Source: Ignavibacteria bacterium (GTDB lineage: Bacteria; Bacteroidota; Ignavibacteria; Ignavibacteriales; Melioribacteraceae). From it: a DNA stretch of 64,000 nucleotides. Below the pieces are notes generated by a model. The model worked only from the letters and a program-made list of their open reading frames with translations, searched no databases and was not told where the DNA came from. The stretch lies in NCBI GenBank assembly GCA_012719345.1, contig JAAYAN010000232.1, forward strand, positions 31,220-95,219, in the 5' to 3' direction. The position numbers were made by a program, and so were the translations under genes. The first letter of the stretch is position 1. Each line of letters begins with the position of its first letter. Below are positions 9,351 through 19,074 of the stretch, one piece after another.

Positions 9351-10118
9351 TTGTTTAATCTTGAACAATTTGATATTAAGCTTGATACAGATATAATCGG
9401 ACGAAATTTTATTTATTGCGAAGAAATTGAATCCACGAACAACTTTTTACTTAACAGCAAAGAGTATAATACCGAAGGCACAGTGCTTTTTGCCGAATAT
9501 CAGACAAAAGGGAAAGGGAGGAAAGACAGAACCTGGATAAGTAACAACGCACAGAATCTTACTTTTTCGATATTGCTTAAGGAATCTTTTATATATTCCA
9601 AACCAAATGTTCTGAATCTTGCTTCCTCAATGGCTGTTGCCTCGTCAATCGAAAATTTATTCCAGCTTAAAACAAACCTAAAATGGCCTAACGATGTTCT
9701 GGTTAACGAGAAAAAAATATCTGGAATTCTTCTTGAATCCGTTTCTACCGGAAAAAAAATGGAAAAAATTGTGTTAGGAATAGGAATAAATGTAAACCAG
9801 CCGTCCTTTCAGGGAAAATTTAATTTCACCCCGACTTCAATTAAACAGGAATATCGTAAAGAGGTTGAACGAGAATATCTGTTAAGCGAAGTTTTAAACA
9901 ATCTTGAAGAATTACTTTTTACCGCAAAAGATAATCCCGAAAAAATAATAAACGACTGGAAAAACAAAAGCAGATTTTTAGGCGAAAAGGTTAAAGTTCA
10001 AGACGGCGACAACCTTAAGTACGGTTTGTTTGAAGAAGTTGATGAAAACGGCTTTATGCTTTTAAGAACAGCTACTGCACTTGAAACAATTTATTGCGGT
10101 GATGTGAGTCAGCTTTGA
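9351..10118 (+). CDS. birA: Biotin--[acetyl-CoA-carboxylase] ligase
   Basis: 255 residues, TTG start with GGAG 5 nt upstream. It attaches biotin to the carrier protein of acetyl-CoA carboxylase via biotinyl-AMP. The catalytic domain is recognised from 'GKGRKDRTW' at residues 54-62 (biotin/ATP-binding loop), 'LKWPNDVLVNEKKISGIL' around residue 105-125 and 'VLGIGINVNQ'. A C-terminal SH3-like domain follows. There is no N-terminal helix-turn-helix, so this is the monofunctional form and not a repressor. It overlaps coaX by 4 nt (TTGA), the first gene of a birA-coaX-desulfurase operon. accD, encoding another part of the same carboxylase, lies at 30.6 kb. Confidence 0.93.
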   Translation: MFNLEQFDIKLDTDIIGRNFIYCEEIESTNNFLLNSKEYNTEGTVLFAEYQTKGKGRKDRTWISNNAQNLTFSILLKESFIYSKPNVLNLASSMAVASSIENLFQLKTNLKWPNDVLVNEKKISGILLESVSTGKKMEKIVLGIGINVNQPSFQGKFNFTPTSIKQEYRKEVEREYLLSEVLNNLEELLFTAKDNPEKIINDWKNKSRFLGEKVKVQDGDNLKYGLFEEVDENGFMLLRTATALETIYCGDVSQL

Positions 10119-10852
10119 AATTATTAGCCTGCGATATTGGCAATTCGTTTACGAAGTTTATTTCATTCGATGGCGATAAAATCAAATGCAAGTATTCCCT
10201 CTCAAATTCAGAAATTGATTCGCTAAGAATAGAGCGGTTTGAATTTGACAGTGTTGCAATTTCATCCGTTGTTCCCGAAATAACTAAAGTTTTATCAAAC
10301 TTTTTGATAAAGAAGAATATTACGCCTTTTATTATCACAAAAAATGCTAAACTGAATTTTACTATCGATTACGATACACCTGAGACATTGGGAATTGACC
10401 GTATTTGCGGAACAGCGGGAGCAATAAGTTTAATTGAAAGCAGTGTTATTTCATTCAATAGGAAAATATTATTTGCAGATTTAGGGACGGCAACAACAAT
10501 AAATTTTATAGAGGAAAACATTTTAAAAGGCGGGATTATTGCGCCGGGAATGCGGACTATGTTGGAAGCGCTGAATAATAAAACCGCCCAACTGCCATTA
10601 GTAAATTTGGGAGATTATTCCGGAATTATCGGGAAATCAACTCAATCGGCAATTACAAGCGGGATAATTAATTCTTCAACCGGACTTCTCGAAAAAGTTT
10701 ATCATTCCGTGTATTCCGACGCTGAGAAACAGCCGATTATTTTAACCGGAGGAAATGCAGAATTTATTTTGGAATACTTGAACATTCCTTATTTATTTGT
10801 TGAAAATCTTGTTCCTACCGGAATTAAAAAAATTGCTGAATTAAACCAATGA
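10115..10852 (+). CDS. coaX: Type III pantothenate kinase
   Basis: 245 residues. It phosphorylates pantothenate, the first committed step of coenzyme A synthesis. Visible ASKHA-fold motifs: 'LACDIGNSFTK' at the N-terminus (phosphate loop, Asp7), 'GIDRICGTAGA' in the middle and 'FADLGTATTINFI' (second nucleotide-binding loop). TTG start overlaps the birA stop as TTGA, and its own stop overlaps the next ATG as ATGA, so the three genes are translationally coupled. panC, one step earlier in the pathway, is also in this window at 29.7 kb. Confidence 0.93.
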   Translation: MKLLACDIGNSFTKFISFDGDKIKCKYSLSNSEIDSLRIERFEFDSVAISSVVPEITKVLSNFLIKKNITPFIITKNAKLNFTIDYDTPETLGIDRICGTAGAISLIESSVISFNRKILFADLGTATTINFIEENILKGGIIAPGMRTMLEALNNKTAQLPLVNLGDYSGIIGKSTQSAITSGIINSSTGLLEKVYHSVYSDAEKQPIILTGGNAEFILEYLNIPYLFVENLVPTGIKKIAELNQ

Positions 10853-12006
10853 AAAGAGTTTATTTTGATAATGCTGCAACAACAGTAATCCATCCAAAAG
10901 TATTCGATAAAATGCTGCCTTTCCTCAAAGAGAATTTTGGAAATCCATCTTCAATCCATTATCACGGGCGGAATGCCCGGGTTGCAGTCGAATCTGCACG
11001 TGAAATAATTGCAGATTTTATAAATGCTGACCCCGGAGAAATTTATTTTTGCAGCAACGGAACCGAGGCAAACAATTTTCCGGTTTTGGGAATTGCGCGG
11101 GCGAACAAAAACGAAACCGGGAAAACCGGAATTATTATCTCCGAAGGTGAACATCTTTGCATTCTGGAACCTGCTAATGTCTTAATAAAAGAAGGCTATT
11201 CAATAAAAAGAATTCCGTTAAATAGAAATGGAGGGAATAATCTTGAATATTTCCCAAATTCCATTTCTGAAAACACTTCGCTTGTTTCGATAATCCACAT
11301 TAATAACGAAACCGGGGCGGAAAATGATATACACAAGATTGCATCCTTGACTAAAGAAGAAAACACCTATTTTCATACAGATGCGGTACAATCTTTTGGA
11401 AAAATTAAAATTGATGTAAAAAAACTTGGTGTAGATTCATTATCCGCTACAGGACATAAAATATACGGACCAAAGGGAATCGGCTTTGCATATATCAAAT
11501 CGGGTACGCCAGTAAACCCTTTAATTGTCGGCGGATCGCAGGAACGAAACCGGAGGGGCGGAACGGAAAATGTTGCCGCAATAGTCGGGCTTGCCGAAGC
11601 TGTTAAAATTGCAGAATTGGAAATGGAAAATAATTCAGGAATCGTGCAGACTTTAAGAACGAGATTAATCTCGGGTATTAAAAATCTTGATAACCAAGGA
11701 ATTTTAATAAATAATGAAGTTACCGGTTTCCCGTATGTTTTAAGTATAACTTTAAAAAATAATTTTTATAAAAACGATGCGGAATCGATTTTAATGTATT
11801 TGGATATTAATGGAATTTCGGCTTCAAACGGAGCAGCTTGCAGCTCGGGTACATTGAAAATATCGCACGTAATTTCGGCAATGGGATTATCTGACGAAGA
11901 TGCAAAAGGAACGATTAGATTCTCGTTTTCTCCCGAAAATACTTTTGAGGAAGTTGATTACTGTCTCGAGATTATTTCAAATATGCTAAGAAATTTCAAA
12001 AAGTAA
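10849..12006 (+). CDS. Cysteine desulfurase (IscS/NifS class)
   Basis: 385 residues. It is a PLP enzyme that removes sulfur from cysteine as a persulfide, for Fe-S cluster and thio-cofactor synthesis. Seen: 'YFDNAATT' start, PLP lysine in 'SATGHKIYGPKG' (Lys204), 'GGSQERNRRGGTENV', and the catalytic cysteine in 'ASNGAACSSGT' (Cys331). The group I loop around the cysteine fits the IscS/NifS type better than SufS. No scaffold protein gene (iscU or nifU) is next to it. In this organism the many 4Fe-4S proteins in the window (Rnf, polyferredoxin, EFR1) would be consumers. Last gene of the birA operon; no clear terminator follows. Confidence 0.92.
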   Translation: MKRVYFDNAATTVIHPKVFDKMLPFLKENFGNPSSIHYHGRNARVAVESAREIIADFINADPGEIYFCSNGTEANNFPVLGIARANKNETGKTGIIISEGEHLCILEPANVLIKEGYSIKRIPLNRNGGNNLEYFPNSISENTSLVSIIHINNETGAENDIHKIASLTKEENTYFHTDAVQSFGKIKIDVKKLGVDSLSATGHKIYGPKGIGFAYIKSGTPVNPLIVGGSQERNRRGGTENVAAIVGLAEAVKIAELEMENNSGIVQTLRTRLISGIKNLDNQGILINNEVTGFPYVLSITLKNNFYKNDAESILMYLDINGISASNGAACSSGTLKISHVISAMGLSDEDAKGTIRFSFSPENTFEEVDYCLEIISNMLRNFKK

Positions 12007-12107
12007 TTCGATTTTTAACATTTTGTAATTACCTCTCAATTTCATAAATTTCGTATCTACTTCTAATTTTCTGAATCATTATCCACGCAAATAAACAGGA
12101 GAAATAA

Positions 12108-13130
12108 ATGTCACAAAAAAAAGATTACCTTAAAGAAACAATTCAACATTTCGATATCAAAAAACATAATGTTGTTCCGGTAGTAGAAGCTATGGAGAAA
12201 ATGGCTTTCAGCGCGCGCGATTTAAACAGAGCTGCCCAAATTTACGATAAAATGCTTGCGGATAAAGATTGCACAGTAATTCTAACTCTTGCCGGAAGTT
12301 TGTTCAGTGCCGGTTTGAAAAAAATAGTTTTTGATCTTGTTAATAATAACATGGTTGACGCTATTGTCTCAACAGGTGCAATAATGGTCGATCAGGATTT
12401 CTTTGAAGCGCTCGGGTTTAAACACTACATTGGAACTCCTTTTGTTGATGACAATGAAATGCGCGATCTGCACATCGATAGAATTTACGATACTTTTATT
12501 GATGAAGATGAATTAAGAATTTGCGACGATACAACAGCTAAAATATTCGAAAGCCTTGAGCCGCGTCCCTATTCATCGCGTGAACTTTTATACGAGTTCG
12601 GCAGATACCTTGAAAATAACGGCGGACCGAAAGTTGACGACAGCGTTGTTTACACTGCTTACAAAAAGAATGTGCCAATCTTCGTTCCTGCCTTTTCCGA
12701 TTGTTCCGCAGGCTTCGGTTTTGTGGTTCATCAGACAAAAAATCCGGATAAGCACGTTTCAATTGATTCTGCCAAGGATTTTCTTGAACTGACAAAAATA
12801 AAACTTGCCAGCAAAGAAACAGGTATATTTATGGTTGGCGGCGGCGTTCCTAAAAACTTCACGCAGGATATTGTTGTTGCTGCAGATATTTTACAGGAAG
12901 ACGCACCGATGCACAAATACGCGATACAAATTACAGTTGCAGATGTTCGCGACGGAGCTCTTTCAAGTTCAACATTAAAAGAAGCAAGCAGCTGGGGAAA
13001 AGTTGAAACCACTTACGAGCAAATGGTTTACTCTGAAGCAACTTTAGCTTTGCCGTTGATTGCCGGATACGCTTACCATAAAGGAAGTTGGAAAGTAAGA
13101 AGCCCGAAAGAATTGGCTAAGATTTATTGA
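12108..13130 (+). CDS. Deoxyhypusine synthase family protein
   Basis: 340 residues with a good Shine-Dalgarno (AGGAG) before ATG 12108. The protein matches the eukaryotic/archaeal deoxyhypusine synthase fold: NAD-binding Rossmann features 'AGSLFSAGLKK', 'DAIVSTGA', 'MVGGGVPKNF', and 'SSWGKVETTY', where Lys298 aligns with the catalytic lysine that carries the aminobutyl intermediate from spermidine. Bacteria have no eIF5A, so the usual protein substrate is absent. Known bacterial relatives have been linked to homospermidine formation or remain unassigned. It stands alone between the desulfurase and a terminator, so context gives no further hint. Confidence 0.85.
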   Translation: MSQKKDYLKETIQHFDIKKHNVVPVVEAMEKMAFSARDLNRAAQIYDKMLADKDCTVILTLAGSLFSAGLKKIVFDLVNNNMVDAIVSTGAIMVDQDFFEALGFKHYIGTPFVDDNEMRDLHIDRIYDTFIDEDELRICDDTTAKIFESLEPRPYSSRELLYEFGRYLENNGGPKVDDSVVYTAYKKNVPIFVPAFSDCSAGFGFVVHQTKNPDKHVSIDSAKDFLELTKIKLASKETGIFMVGGGVPKNFTQDIVVAADILQEDAPMHKYAIQITVADVRDGALSSSTLKEASSWGKVETTYEQMVYSEATLALPLIAGYAYHKGSWKVRSPKELAKIY

Positions 13131-13142
13131 AATATTTAAAAT

Positions 13143-13171
13143 AAAAAAGGGGCTTATTCAGCCCCTTTTTT
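13143..13171. terminator. Bidirectional intrinsic terminator
   Basis: Stem 13143-13153 (A6 GGGGC) pairs with 13161-13171 (GCCCC T6), loop 7 nt. It sits between the convergent ends of the deoxyhypusine-synthase-like gene (13130) and the barrel gene (13194). Confidence 0.9.
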
Positions 13172-13193
13172 AATACATAATCATATCTAATAA

Positions 13194-13745
13194 TTATAAA
13201 GCTACTTGAACACCTGCATTAATGCCAATGATATTTGTGCTTGTGCCTTCTGTCATAACCATAATATATTTTGCATTAACATCAACACCAACATTTGGGC
13301 TTACAGGAATAACGATACCTGCACCAGGAGCTATTGCAAAATCTGAACCTGATTCGTCAACTTCATAAGTATATCCATAAAATGAAACTTCACCAGACAT
13401 TGATGACATTGCTAAACCAACTTCTGCAGAAACGTAAGGTTTTACACTGCCGGCTTCAAAATTATATCTGCCGCCAACCATTATAGGGATAATTGAGAAA
13501 TCAAATCCGTCATATAAATCTTTTCCGCTGAACATTAAGTATCCAACAGAACCTGTTAACTGAATTTCTGGAGTTACGGAATATAAAAATGTACCTGTTC
13601 CGCCGAATCCCATATCATACAAATCTCCAACATCGCCAGTAGGTAATGCCAACGAACCTTGAATTCCAACAGCCATTTGTGCGTTTGTGTTTACTGCGAA
13701 TGCCATCATAACAACGGCAGCTACTAATAGAAAAGATTTTTTCAT
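13194..13745 (-). CDS. Outer-membrane beta-barrel protein
   Basis: 183 residues with a clear signal peptide ('MKKSFLLVAAVVMMAFAVNTNA' region). The mature part is a series of amphipathic strands ('TGSVGYLMFSG', 'IPIMVGGRYNFEAG', 'KPYVSAEVGLAMSS', 'GVDVNAKYIMV'), as in small eight-stranded barrels of the OmpA/OprF-type 'outer membrane protein beta-barrel' family. There is no peptidoglycan-binding domain. Substrate or role unknown. It has its own upstream region and a shared terminator, so it is probably monocistronic. Confidence 0.8.
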   Translation of the reverse strand: MKKSFLLVAAVVMMAFAVNTNAQMAVGIQGSLALPTGDVGDLYDMGFGGTGTFLYSVTPEIQLTGSVGYLMFSGKDLYDGFDFSIIPIMVGGRYNFEAGSVKPYVSAEVGLAMSSMSGEVSFYGYTYEVDESGSDFAIAPGAGIVIPVSPNVGVDVNAKYIMVMTEGTSTNIIGINAGVQVAL

Positions 13746-13909
13746 CTTTTTTGATCCTTATGTTTATTGTAAAATAGTGAATTAAGAACTGTGCTAAAAT
13801 ATATCAGTTTTACGAGACTTCAAAGTAAAATATTACTTTTTTATTAGTTTTTTTCATTTTTTGTCAAGAATCACAATACTTTTAACCTGATTTGGGAAAT
13901 TCATTAGTT

Positions 13910-14674
13910 TTATTCAGTTACTTTGTGTTCAAAAATAATACTTTCAATATTTATAAATGTGCTTTCCCAATGCGAGCCGGCAGCAGACTGAGTCATTGCA
14001 CTTAAAAACCCTCCGAATCCGCTTTCCTCTTTTACTTCTTTTTTAGCTGCATTTAAATCCACCGACGAAGGGATTTGGAAAAAGACAAGTAAAGTAGTAT
14101 TCCCATTTTCAATTACAGATTTTACTGATTTTTTTACACCGTCAACACCAACAACTTCAAAATCGGGCATTTTTGTTTCAATCAAACAATCAAAATCTTC
14201 GTAATCGAATTCCTTATCAGAATCAAATTCTGCAACCTCACCATCCTCAATCAAGCACTCCAATGCATCTTCAAATCCCGATTCAACGCCTTTCCCGTTT
14301 ATTGCCATTAAATCATCACTTCTGTTTAACTCGCCTTGCCAAGCTCCTACTCCGTTTTTGTCGAATAGTGTAGAATAAAAGCGAAGATCTCTTTCGTCCC
14401 ACCATTTACTTAACAGTTCAGGTTTTCCTTCAAAAACTTCGCGTGTTGCATCTTCAGCCAATAGTGCAAGTGCCGATTTACCTGTTTCACTTATTTCCGC
14501 TTTCGAAATTAATTCGGGGGTGTAATAAAATTCAATATGCGGAAATTTCTTTTCATCGAAAGTAGGGTTCTTTGTGCCAATACCTACCGCAACAACTTTT
14601 AAGGATGATATTTCCTGTGCAAAAAGACTAAAAGACATTACGACACATAAAATAACTATATTTCTATTTATCAT
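13910..14674 (-). CDS. Unknown secreted protein
   Basis: 254 residues, ATG with GGAGG a few bases upstream. It starts with a signal peptide ('NIVILCVVMSFSLFAQ'), so it is probably periplasmic or envelope-associated. The middle is acidic ('ECLIEDGEVAEFDSDKEFDYEDFDC'-like region) with three cysteines that could form disulfides. No family is recognised. The gene sits between a barrel protein and a sensor kinase but is separated from both by over 150 bases, so a functional link is not supported. Confidence 0.7.
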   Translation of the reverse strand: MINRNIVILCVVMSFSLFAQEISSLKVVAVGIGTKNPTFDEKKFPHIEFYYTPELISKAEISETGKSALALLAEDATREVFEGKPELLSKWWDERDLRFYSTLFDKNGVGAWQGELNRSDDLMAINGKGVESGFEDALECLIEDGEVAEFDSDKEFDYEDFDCLIETKMPDFEVVGVDGVKKSVKSVIENGNTTLLVFFQIPSSVDLNAAKKEVKEESGFGGFLSAMTQSAAGSHWESTFINIESIIFEHKVTE

Positions 14675-14827
14675 TATTCCTCCAATAATCTTATTTTTAA
14701 TGACTTTAATACTCCATAAAAAATATTTTGGTTTTATTTATCGGCTGAAATCTTTATATGTTTAGATTTTTTTTAGTTTCTGTTTTTTTATTAGACACTA
14801 AAAACAATTTCGCATGCGATGTTTAAT

Positions 14828-17800
14828 TTAGATTATCGGTTTTATTTTTTTTTGCATTTTCGTAAAATATACCGAAAATGTGGAGCCGGTTCCTTTTTCG
14901 CTGGCAAACTCAATTCGTGTATTATTCATTTCGCAATAACTTTTTACAAGAGCCAGCCCCAAACCATTCCCTTCAAAATTACGGGAATATCCGGTATTTT
15001 CCTGCGAAAAGACATTGAATATTTTTGCAAAAAATTCTTCGGATATTCCAGCTCCGGTATCAATAAAATCTATTCTAACTTCAGCTTCATTTATAATATC
15101 GAGGTTAACTTTAACTTTTCCTGTATTTGTAAATTTGATTGCATTATCTAAAAGATGATAAAATATACTTCTAACTGAATTATAATCGGCATAAACATTA
15201 ATGTTTTCGTATTTGGCAGTGTACCACAAAACAATATTCTTGTCTGCTGCAGTCTGTTCAAGTTCGTTTATTACAGTTGTAAGGCAATTTACAATATTAA
15301 AATCCGAAAATTCTGCCTGATACAAACCGCTTTGAATTTTTGCAATTTCCACTATTGAATCTATCGTTTTAATAAGTCTTTTGCTGCTTTGTTCTATATA
15401 AGAAATCCTTTCAAAGACGTGGGGCGAAAGTTTATCGGCAAGATTTTCTCGAATTAATTCCGCAAAATTCACAATAGAGTTCACAGGAGTACGGATTTCG
15501 TGGGACATTTGCGCAAGGAATTCTGTTTTCAGTTTATCCGATTTTTCAGCTTCTTCTTTAGCCAGGATAATATCTTTTTCGTAAAGTTTTTGCTGTGTTA
15601 CATCGCGTAAAATTACAAGTACGGTTTTTTCATCATTCCGGATAAGCCGGCACTCGTAATATTTTTCAGTTCCGTTTAATCCGAATTTATAATCGAATTT
15701 CATAAGTTTATTCAGTTTAACCATCTTCATTACATTATCAAACAATAAATCAGCAAATCCATGCGGAAAAACTTCTTTGATATTTTTACCGATATTATCC
15801 GCTATATCCGAAAAATGCATAATATCTTCGCAATAGTGGCATCCTTTAAGCCGTCCGTCAATTGACACCTGCATTAACGGGTCTGGAATTGCATTTAATA
15901 TTGCTTTAATTTTTGCTTCACTTTTTATTAAATCTTCCTGTGCATTTTTCTTTTCGGTAATGTCTTCTTCAATTGCAAGGAAGTGCGAAATTCTGTTATC
16001 TGTTGTCCGCACCGGCGTTACCAATGCAGATACCCATATAAATTCGCCGTTTTTGGTTTTATTAAGAAACTCTCCGCTCCAAATATTTCCGGCTGATATG
16101 GTATTCCACATTTTCTTGTAATCTTCATTATTTCGTTTACCCGATTTTAATATTCTCGGATTATTCCCTAGTGCTTCTTCTTTTAGAAATCCTGTTTTAC
16201 TGCAAAAAGTCGGATTTACATATTCTATTATCCCGTCTGTATTTGTAATAAATATAATATGCGAACTTTGTTCTACTGCCGCCGTAAGCTTTTTAAGCTG
16301 TTTCTCGCTTTGCAGTTTTTCCGTAATGTCGTGAATTATTATAAAGAACAAATCTTCTGCTTCCGATGAAAAACGGCTTATATAAATTTCAACATCCTTT
16401 ATAATACCGTTTTTCGCTTTATGTTTAATTGTATAATAAATTTTTTCGAGACTGATTTTATGGTTTTTAATGTTTTCAACGTCCGCATTAAGTTCGGAAA
16501 ATTTTATTTTTACATTTTTATTAAAATCTTTACCGTAAAATTCTTTTGCCGAATTGTTCGCATCAACAATGTCGTCTGTTTTCCCATCAACTATTAAAAG
16601 TACAGCCTGATTATTTTCGAACATCAGATGATATCTTTTGCGCGAATCTTCAACCTGTTTAGTGCGTTCTGCAACTTCAGTTTCAAGCTTTCCAGCATAA
16701 CGGGCTCTTTCAAAATAGATAACCAGGCTGAATATTATTATTCCGGTAAGAATAATCAGCGATAAAAAGAACCAAGTTTCTTTATAAAATGGAATTTTTA
16801 TATTAATTGTACCGGTTGCAATCGGACTGCTCCAGTTCCCTATAGCATCTTTAGCTTTTACCAGCAATTTATACTTTCCCGGAGGCAGGTTGGAATACTG
16901 TAAAAATTTCTGATTTGCAGGAATATTCTCAATCCATTCGCTGTCGTATCCGTCAAGTTTTACCGAATACCGGTTCAGTCTTTCATCAACAAAAGAACCA
17001 ATATTTACCTTAAATATTAAATTATTATTATTGAATGAAACCGAATTATTTTCGAAAATGCTTATTCGTTTCCCTCCTGCTTCAACAGATTCAATACTTA
17101 CAATTGGTCCTGAAAAATTATTATAATCAAATTCCAAGCTATAAACCGAAAGACCGTTATCGGTACCGATAAGAATATTTTCGCTGCTCTGAATAATTGA
17201 ATTTACACCAATTTCCAAACCTGCAAGCCCTTGTCTGGGACCATAATTCGTCATTTTTGTCCCATTATATTTATATACTCCCGAACTGGTACCAATCCAT
17301 AATGTGTTATTTTTATCGGGGAAAAGAGCATAAACCGCTTCCTGTAAATTTTTCCCGCCGATTTCAAAACTCTGCAAATCATTTCCCTGAATTGAAGCTA
17401 TCCCTTCAGCCGTGCCTGCAAATAATATGTTACCAATAACAACTACTGTGTAAACAGTATTGTTAGAATAAACTTCTTTCGAAAATATCTGCTGCCATTT
17501 ATTATCTCTGTTAAAACGAATAATACCATCGCCGTTTGTTGCAATATAAATATTACCTTTATCTGCTGTTATATTATTTATTTTAATTCCATCAAAATTT
17601 TCGGGCAAAGGAATTTTGATAAGATTAAACCCATTTATTTCGTAAAGCGAAGCATCGGTAACACAATAAATTTTTCCGGAATTATCCTCCGAAACTGCAA
17701 CAGCTTTTTCATTCTTGTGTTCTGCCGGGTTAATCCATTGTATTTTATCATTATTTAAATACCCGAATCCGTTTGCGGAAGACGACACAATTATTCCGTT

Positions 17801-18958
17801 TGAAGTTTTATATAAATTAGCATATTCCGAACTTTTGCTGATACGCAGATTAGTTATAGGAAATTTTATGCTGGAAATTTTCGATCCGTGCAGTACAGAA
17901 ATTCCTTCTGGATGTCCTGCAAATATTTTTCCTTCAAAACTAATTAAAGACGTAACTTTGTCGTTAAGCAGATTTTGCATCTGGGTATAGTTACTGAAAC
18001 GGAAACTTGCAACTTTATTTACACCTTTATTTCCTGCAATCCACAGATTCTTTTCCATATCTGCAAAAACTTCATTTGCTCTGTCGGCAGATAACCCGTT
18101 ATCGCTGCTTAATCTTTTTATATTTTTGTCCTCTTTATCCCATAAAATAATTGCATCGCTGCCGCCTAAAACAAGAGAGCCGAAAAAATCATCAATAAAG
18201 ATTTTTTCCGGAGAATAACCTAATTTGTGAATAATCATTTTTGTATCGGAAATTTCTGCAATTTCACTTTCTCCCAAAAAGTATATTCTTCCTTTCGCAT
18301 CAATGCTTATATCTTTAATTTTAAAATTTGCTGGTAATTTTTCGGATATGTTTAAAACAGGAAAGGTATTACCGTCCGACGTTGTGTACACAAGTTTTTC
18401 TGTAACAATATAGCATATCCGGTTAAATATTTTTAAAGAATTTATCCGGATTTTTGAAAGTTTTTGAACTAAATTCAGGTTGTTATCGGAAAGGACAAAC
18501 AAACCGCCGCCATCCGAAGCGTATATAGGAATTGTTTTTTCATCTGTTTCGAATAACACAAAAGAAGTTACTGCTCCTGTATAAAATTCAAGAGTATCTG
18601 AACTGAATATTTCATTCCACGAGTTTCCGTTGTAATTAGAAACACTAAGATTATCATTATCGGAAATTGCCCATATATTGCCATTGCTGTCGTTGGATAT
18701 AAATTTATATTCTTTTTTTGCCGAGGGGTTATTCTGCTTGAAATACGTCCATTCTGTGCCATCGTATTTTGTTATGCCCGATTTTGTAGAAAACCACATA
18801 TTTGCATTTTTATCCTGGCAGACATCAAAAACAATGTTACTTGGAAGTCCGTCTTCTTTAAGATATTTATGAACAAGATATGTTTGCGCTTGCAAATATA
18901 TGGGGCTAAACATAAAATAATTTAAGAGGAGAAGAAAGTAGTATATGTTTTTTTTCAT
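14828..18958 (-). CDS. Propeller-type sensor histidine kinase with three PAS domains
   Basis: Start placed at ATG 18958, giving a signal peptide 'MKKNIYYFLLLLNYFM'; an open frame extends to 19000 but adds 14 residues before it. About 1376 residues. Order: N-terminal two-component-regulator (Reg_prop) beta-propeller repeats to about residue 630 (repeated 'NxWxxTxxGI' units), a Y_Y_Y domain near 650-730 ('YSVKLDGYDSEWIEN', 'NLPPGKYKLLVKAKD'), one transmembrane helix near 735-755, three PAS domains (about 775-1130), HisKA with H-box 'QMSHEIRTPVNSI', and HATPase_c with 'NGLGLALVKSYCEMN'. This is the layout of Bacteroidetes hybrid two-component sensors, but without receiver or AraC-type DNA-binding domain. 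The partner response regulator is not in the window. Its ligand is probably a periplasmic glycan or nutrient. Confidence 0.9.
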   Translation of the reverse strand: MKKNIYYFLLLLNYFMFSPIYLQAQTYLVHKYLKEDGLPSNIVFDVCQDKNANMWFSTKSGITKYDGTEWTYFKQNNPSAKKEYKFISNDSNGNIWAISDNDNLSVSNYNGNSWNEIFSSDTLEFYTGAVTSFVLFETDEKTIPIYASDGGGLFVLSDNNLNLVQKLSKIRINSLKIFNRICYIVTEKLVYTTSDGNTFPVLNISEKLPANFKIKDISIDAKGRIYFLGESEIAEISDTKMIIHKLGYSPEKIFIDDFFGSLVLGGSDAIILWDKEDKNIKRLSSDNGLSADRANEVFADMEKNLWIAGNKGVNKVASFRFSNYTQMQNLLNDKVTSLISFEGKIFAGHPEGISVLHGSKISSIKFPITNLRISKSSEYANLYKTSNGIIVSSSANGFGYLNNDKIQWINPAEHKNEKAVAVSEDNSGKIYCVTDASLYEINGFNLIKIPLPENFDGIKINNITADKGNIYIATNGDGIIRFNRDNKWQQIFSKEVYSNNTVYTVVVIGNILFAGTAEGIASIQGNDLQSFEIGGKNLQEAVYALFPDKNNTLWIGTSSGVYKYNGTKMTNYGPRQGLAGLEIGVNSIIQSSENILIGTDNGLSVYSLEFDYNNFSGPIVSIESVEAGGKRISIFENNSVSFNNNNLIFKVNIGSFVDERLNRYSVKLDGYDSEWIENIPANQKFLQYSNLPPGKYKLLVKAKDAIGNWSSPIATGTINIKIPFYKETWFFLSLIILTGIIIFSLVIYFERARYAGKLETEVAERTKQVEDSRKRYHLMFENNQAVLLIVDGKTDDIVDANNSAKEFYGKDFNKNVKIKFSELNADVENIKNHKISLEKIYYTIKHKAKNGIIKDVEIYISRFSSEAEDLFFIIIHDITEKLQSEKQLKKLTAAVEQSSHIIFITNTDGIIEYVNPTFCSKTGFLKEEALGNNPRILKSGKRNNEDYKKMWNTISAGNIWSGEFLNKTKNGEFIWVSALVTPVRTTDNRISHFLAIEEDITEKKNAQEDLIKSEAKIKAILNAIPDPLMQVSIDGRLKGCHYCEDIMHFSDIADNIGKNIKEVFPHGFADLLFDNVMKMVKLNKLMKFDYKFGLNGTEKYYECRLIRNDEKTVLVILRDVTQQKLYEKDIILAKEEAEKSDKLKTEFLAQMSHEIRTPVNSIVNFAELIRENLADKLSPHVFERISYIEQSSKRLIKTIDSIVEIAKIQSGLYQAEFSDFNIVNCLTTVINELEQTAADKNIVLWYTAKYENINVYADYNSVRSIFYHLLDNAIKFTNTGKVKVNLDIINEAEVRIDFIDTGAGISEEFFAKIFNVFSQENTGYSRNFEGNGLGLALVKSYCEMNNTRIEFASEKGTGSTFSVYFTKMQKKIKPII

Positions 18959-19074
18959 TATCTGCTTATAACAATTTGCAAAATTGCATTTATTCCACAA
19001 ATAAAGATTGAAAAATTATTTCACTTTGTAAAGGATTTACTTTTTGTTTGGAAGTTTAATTTTTGTAAGCATCT

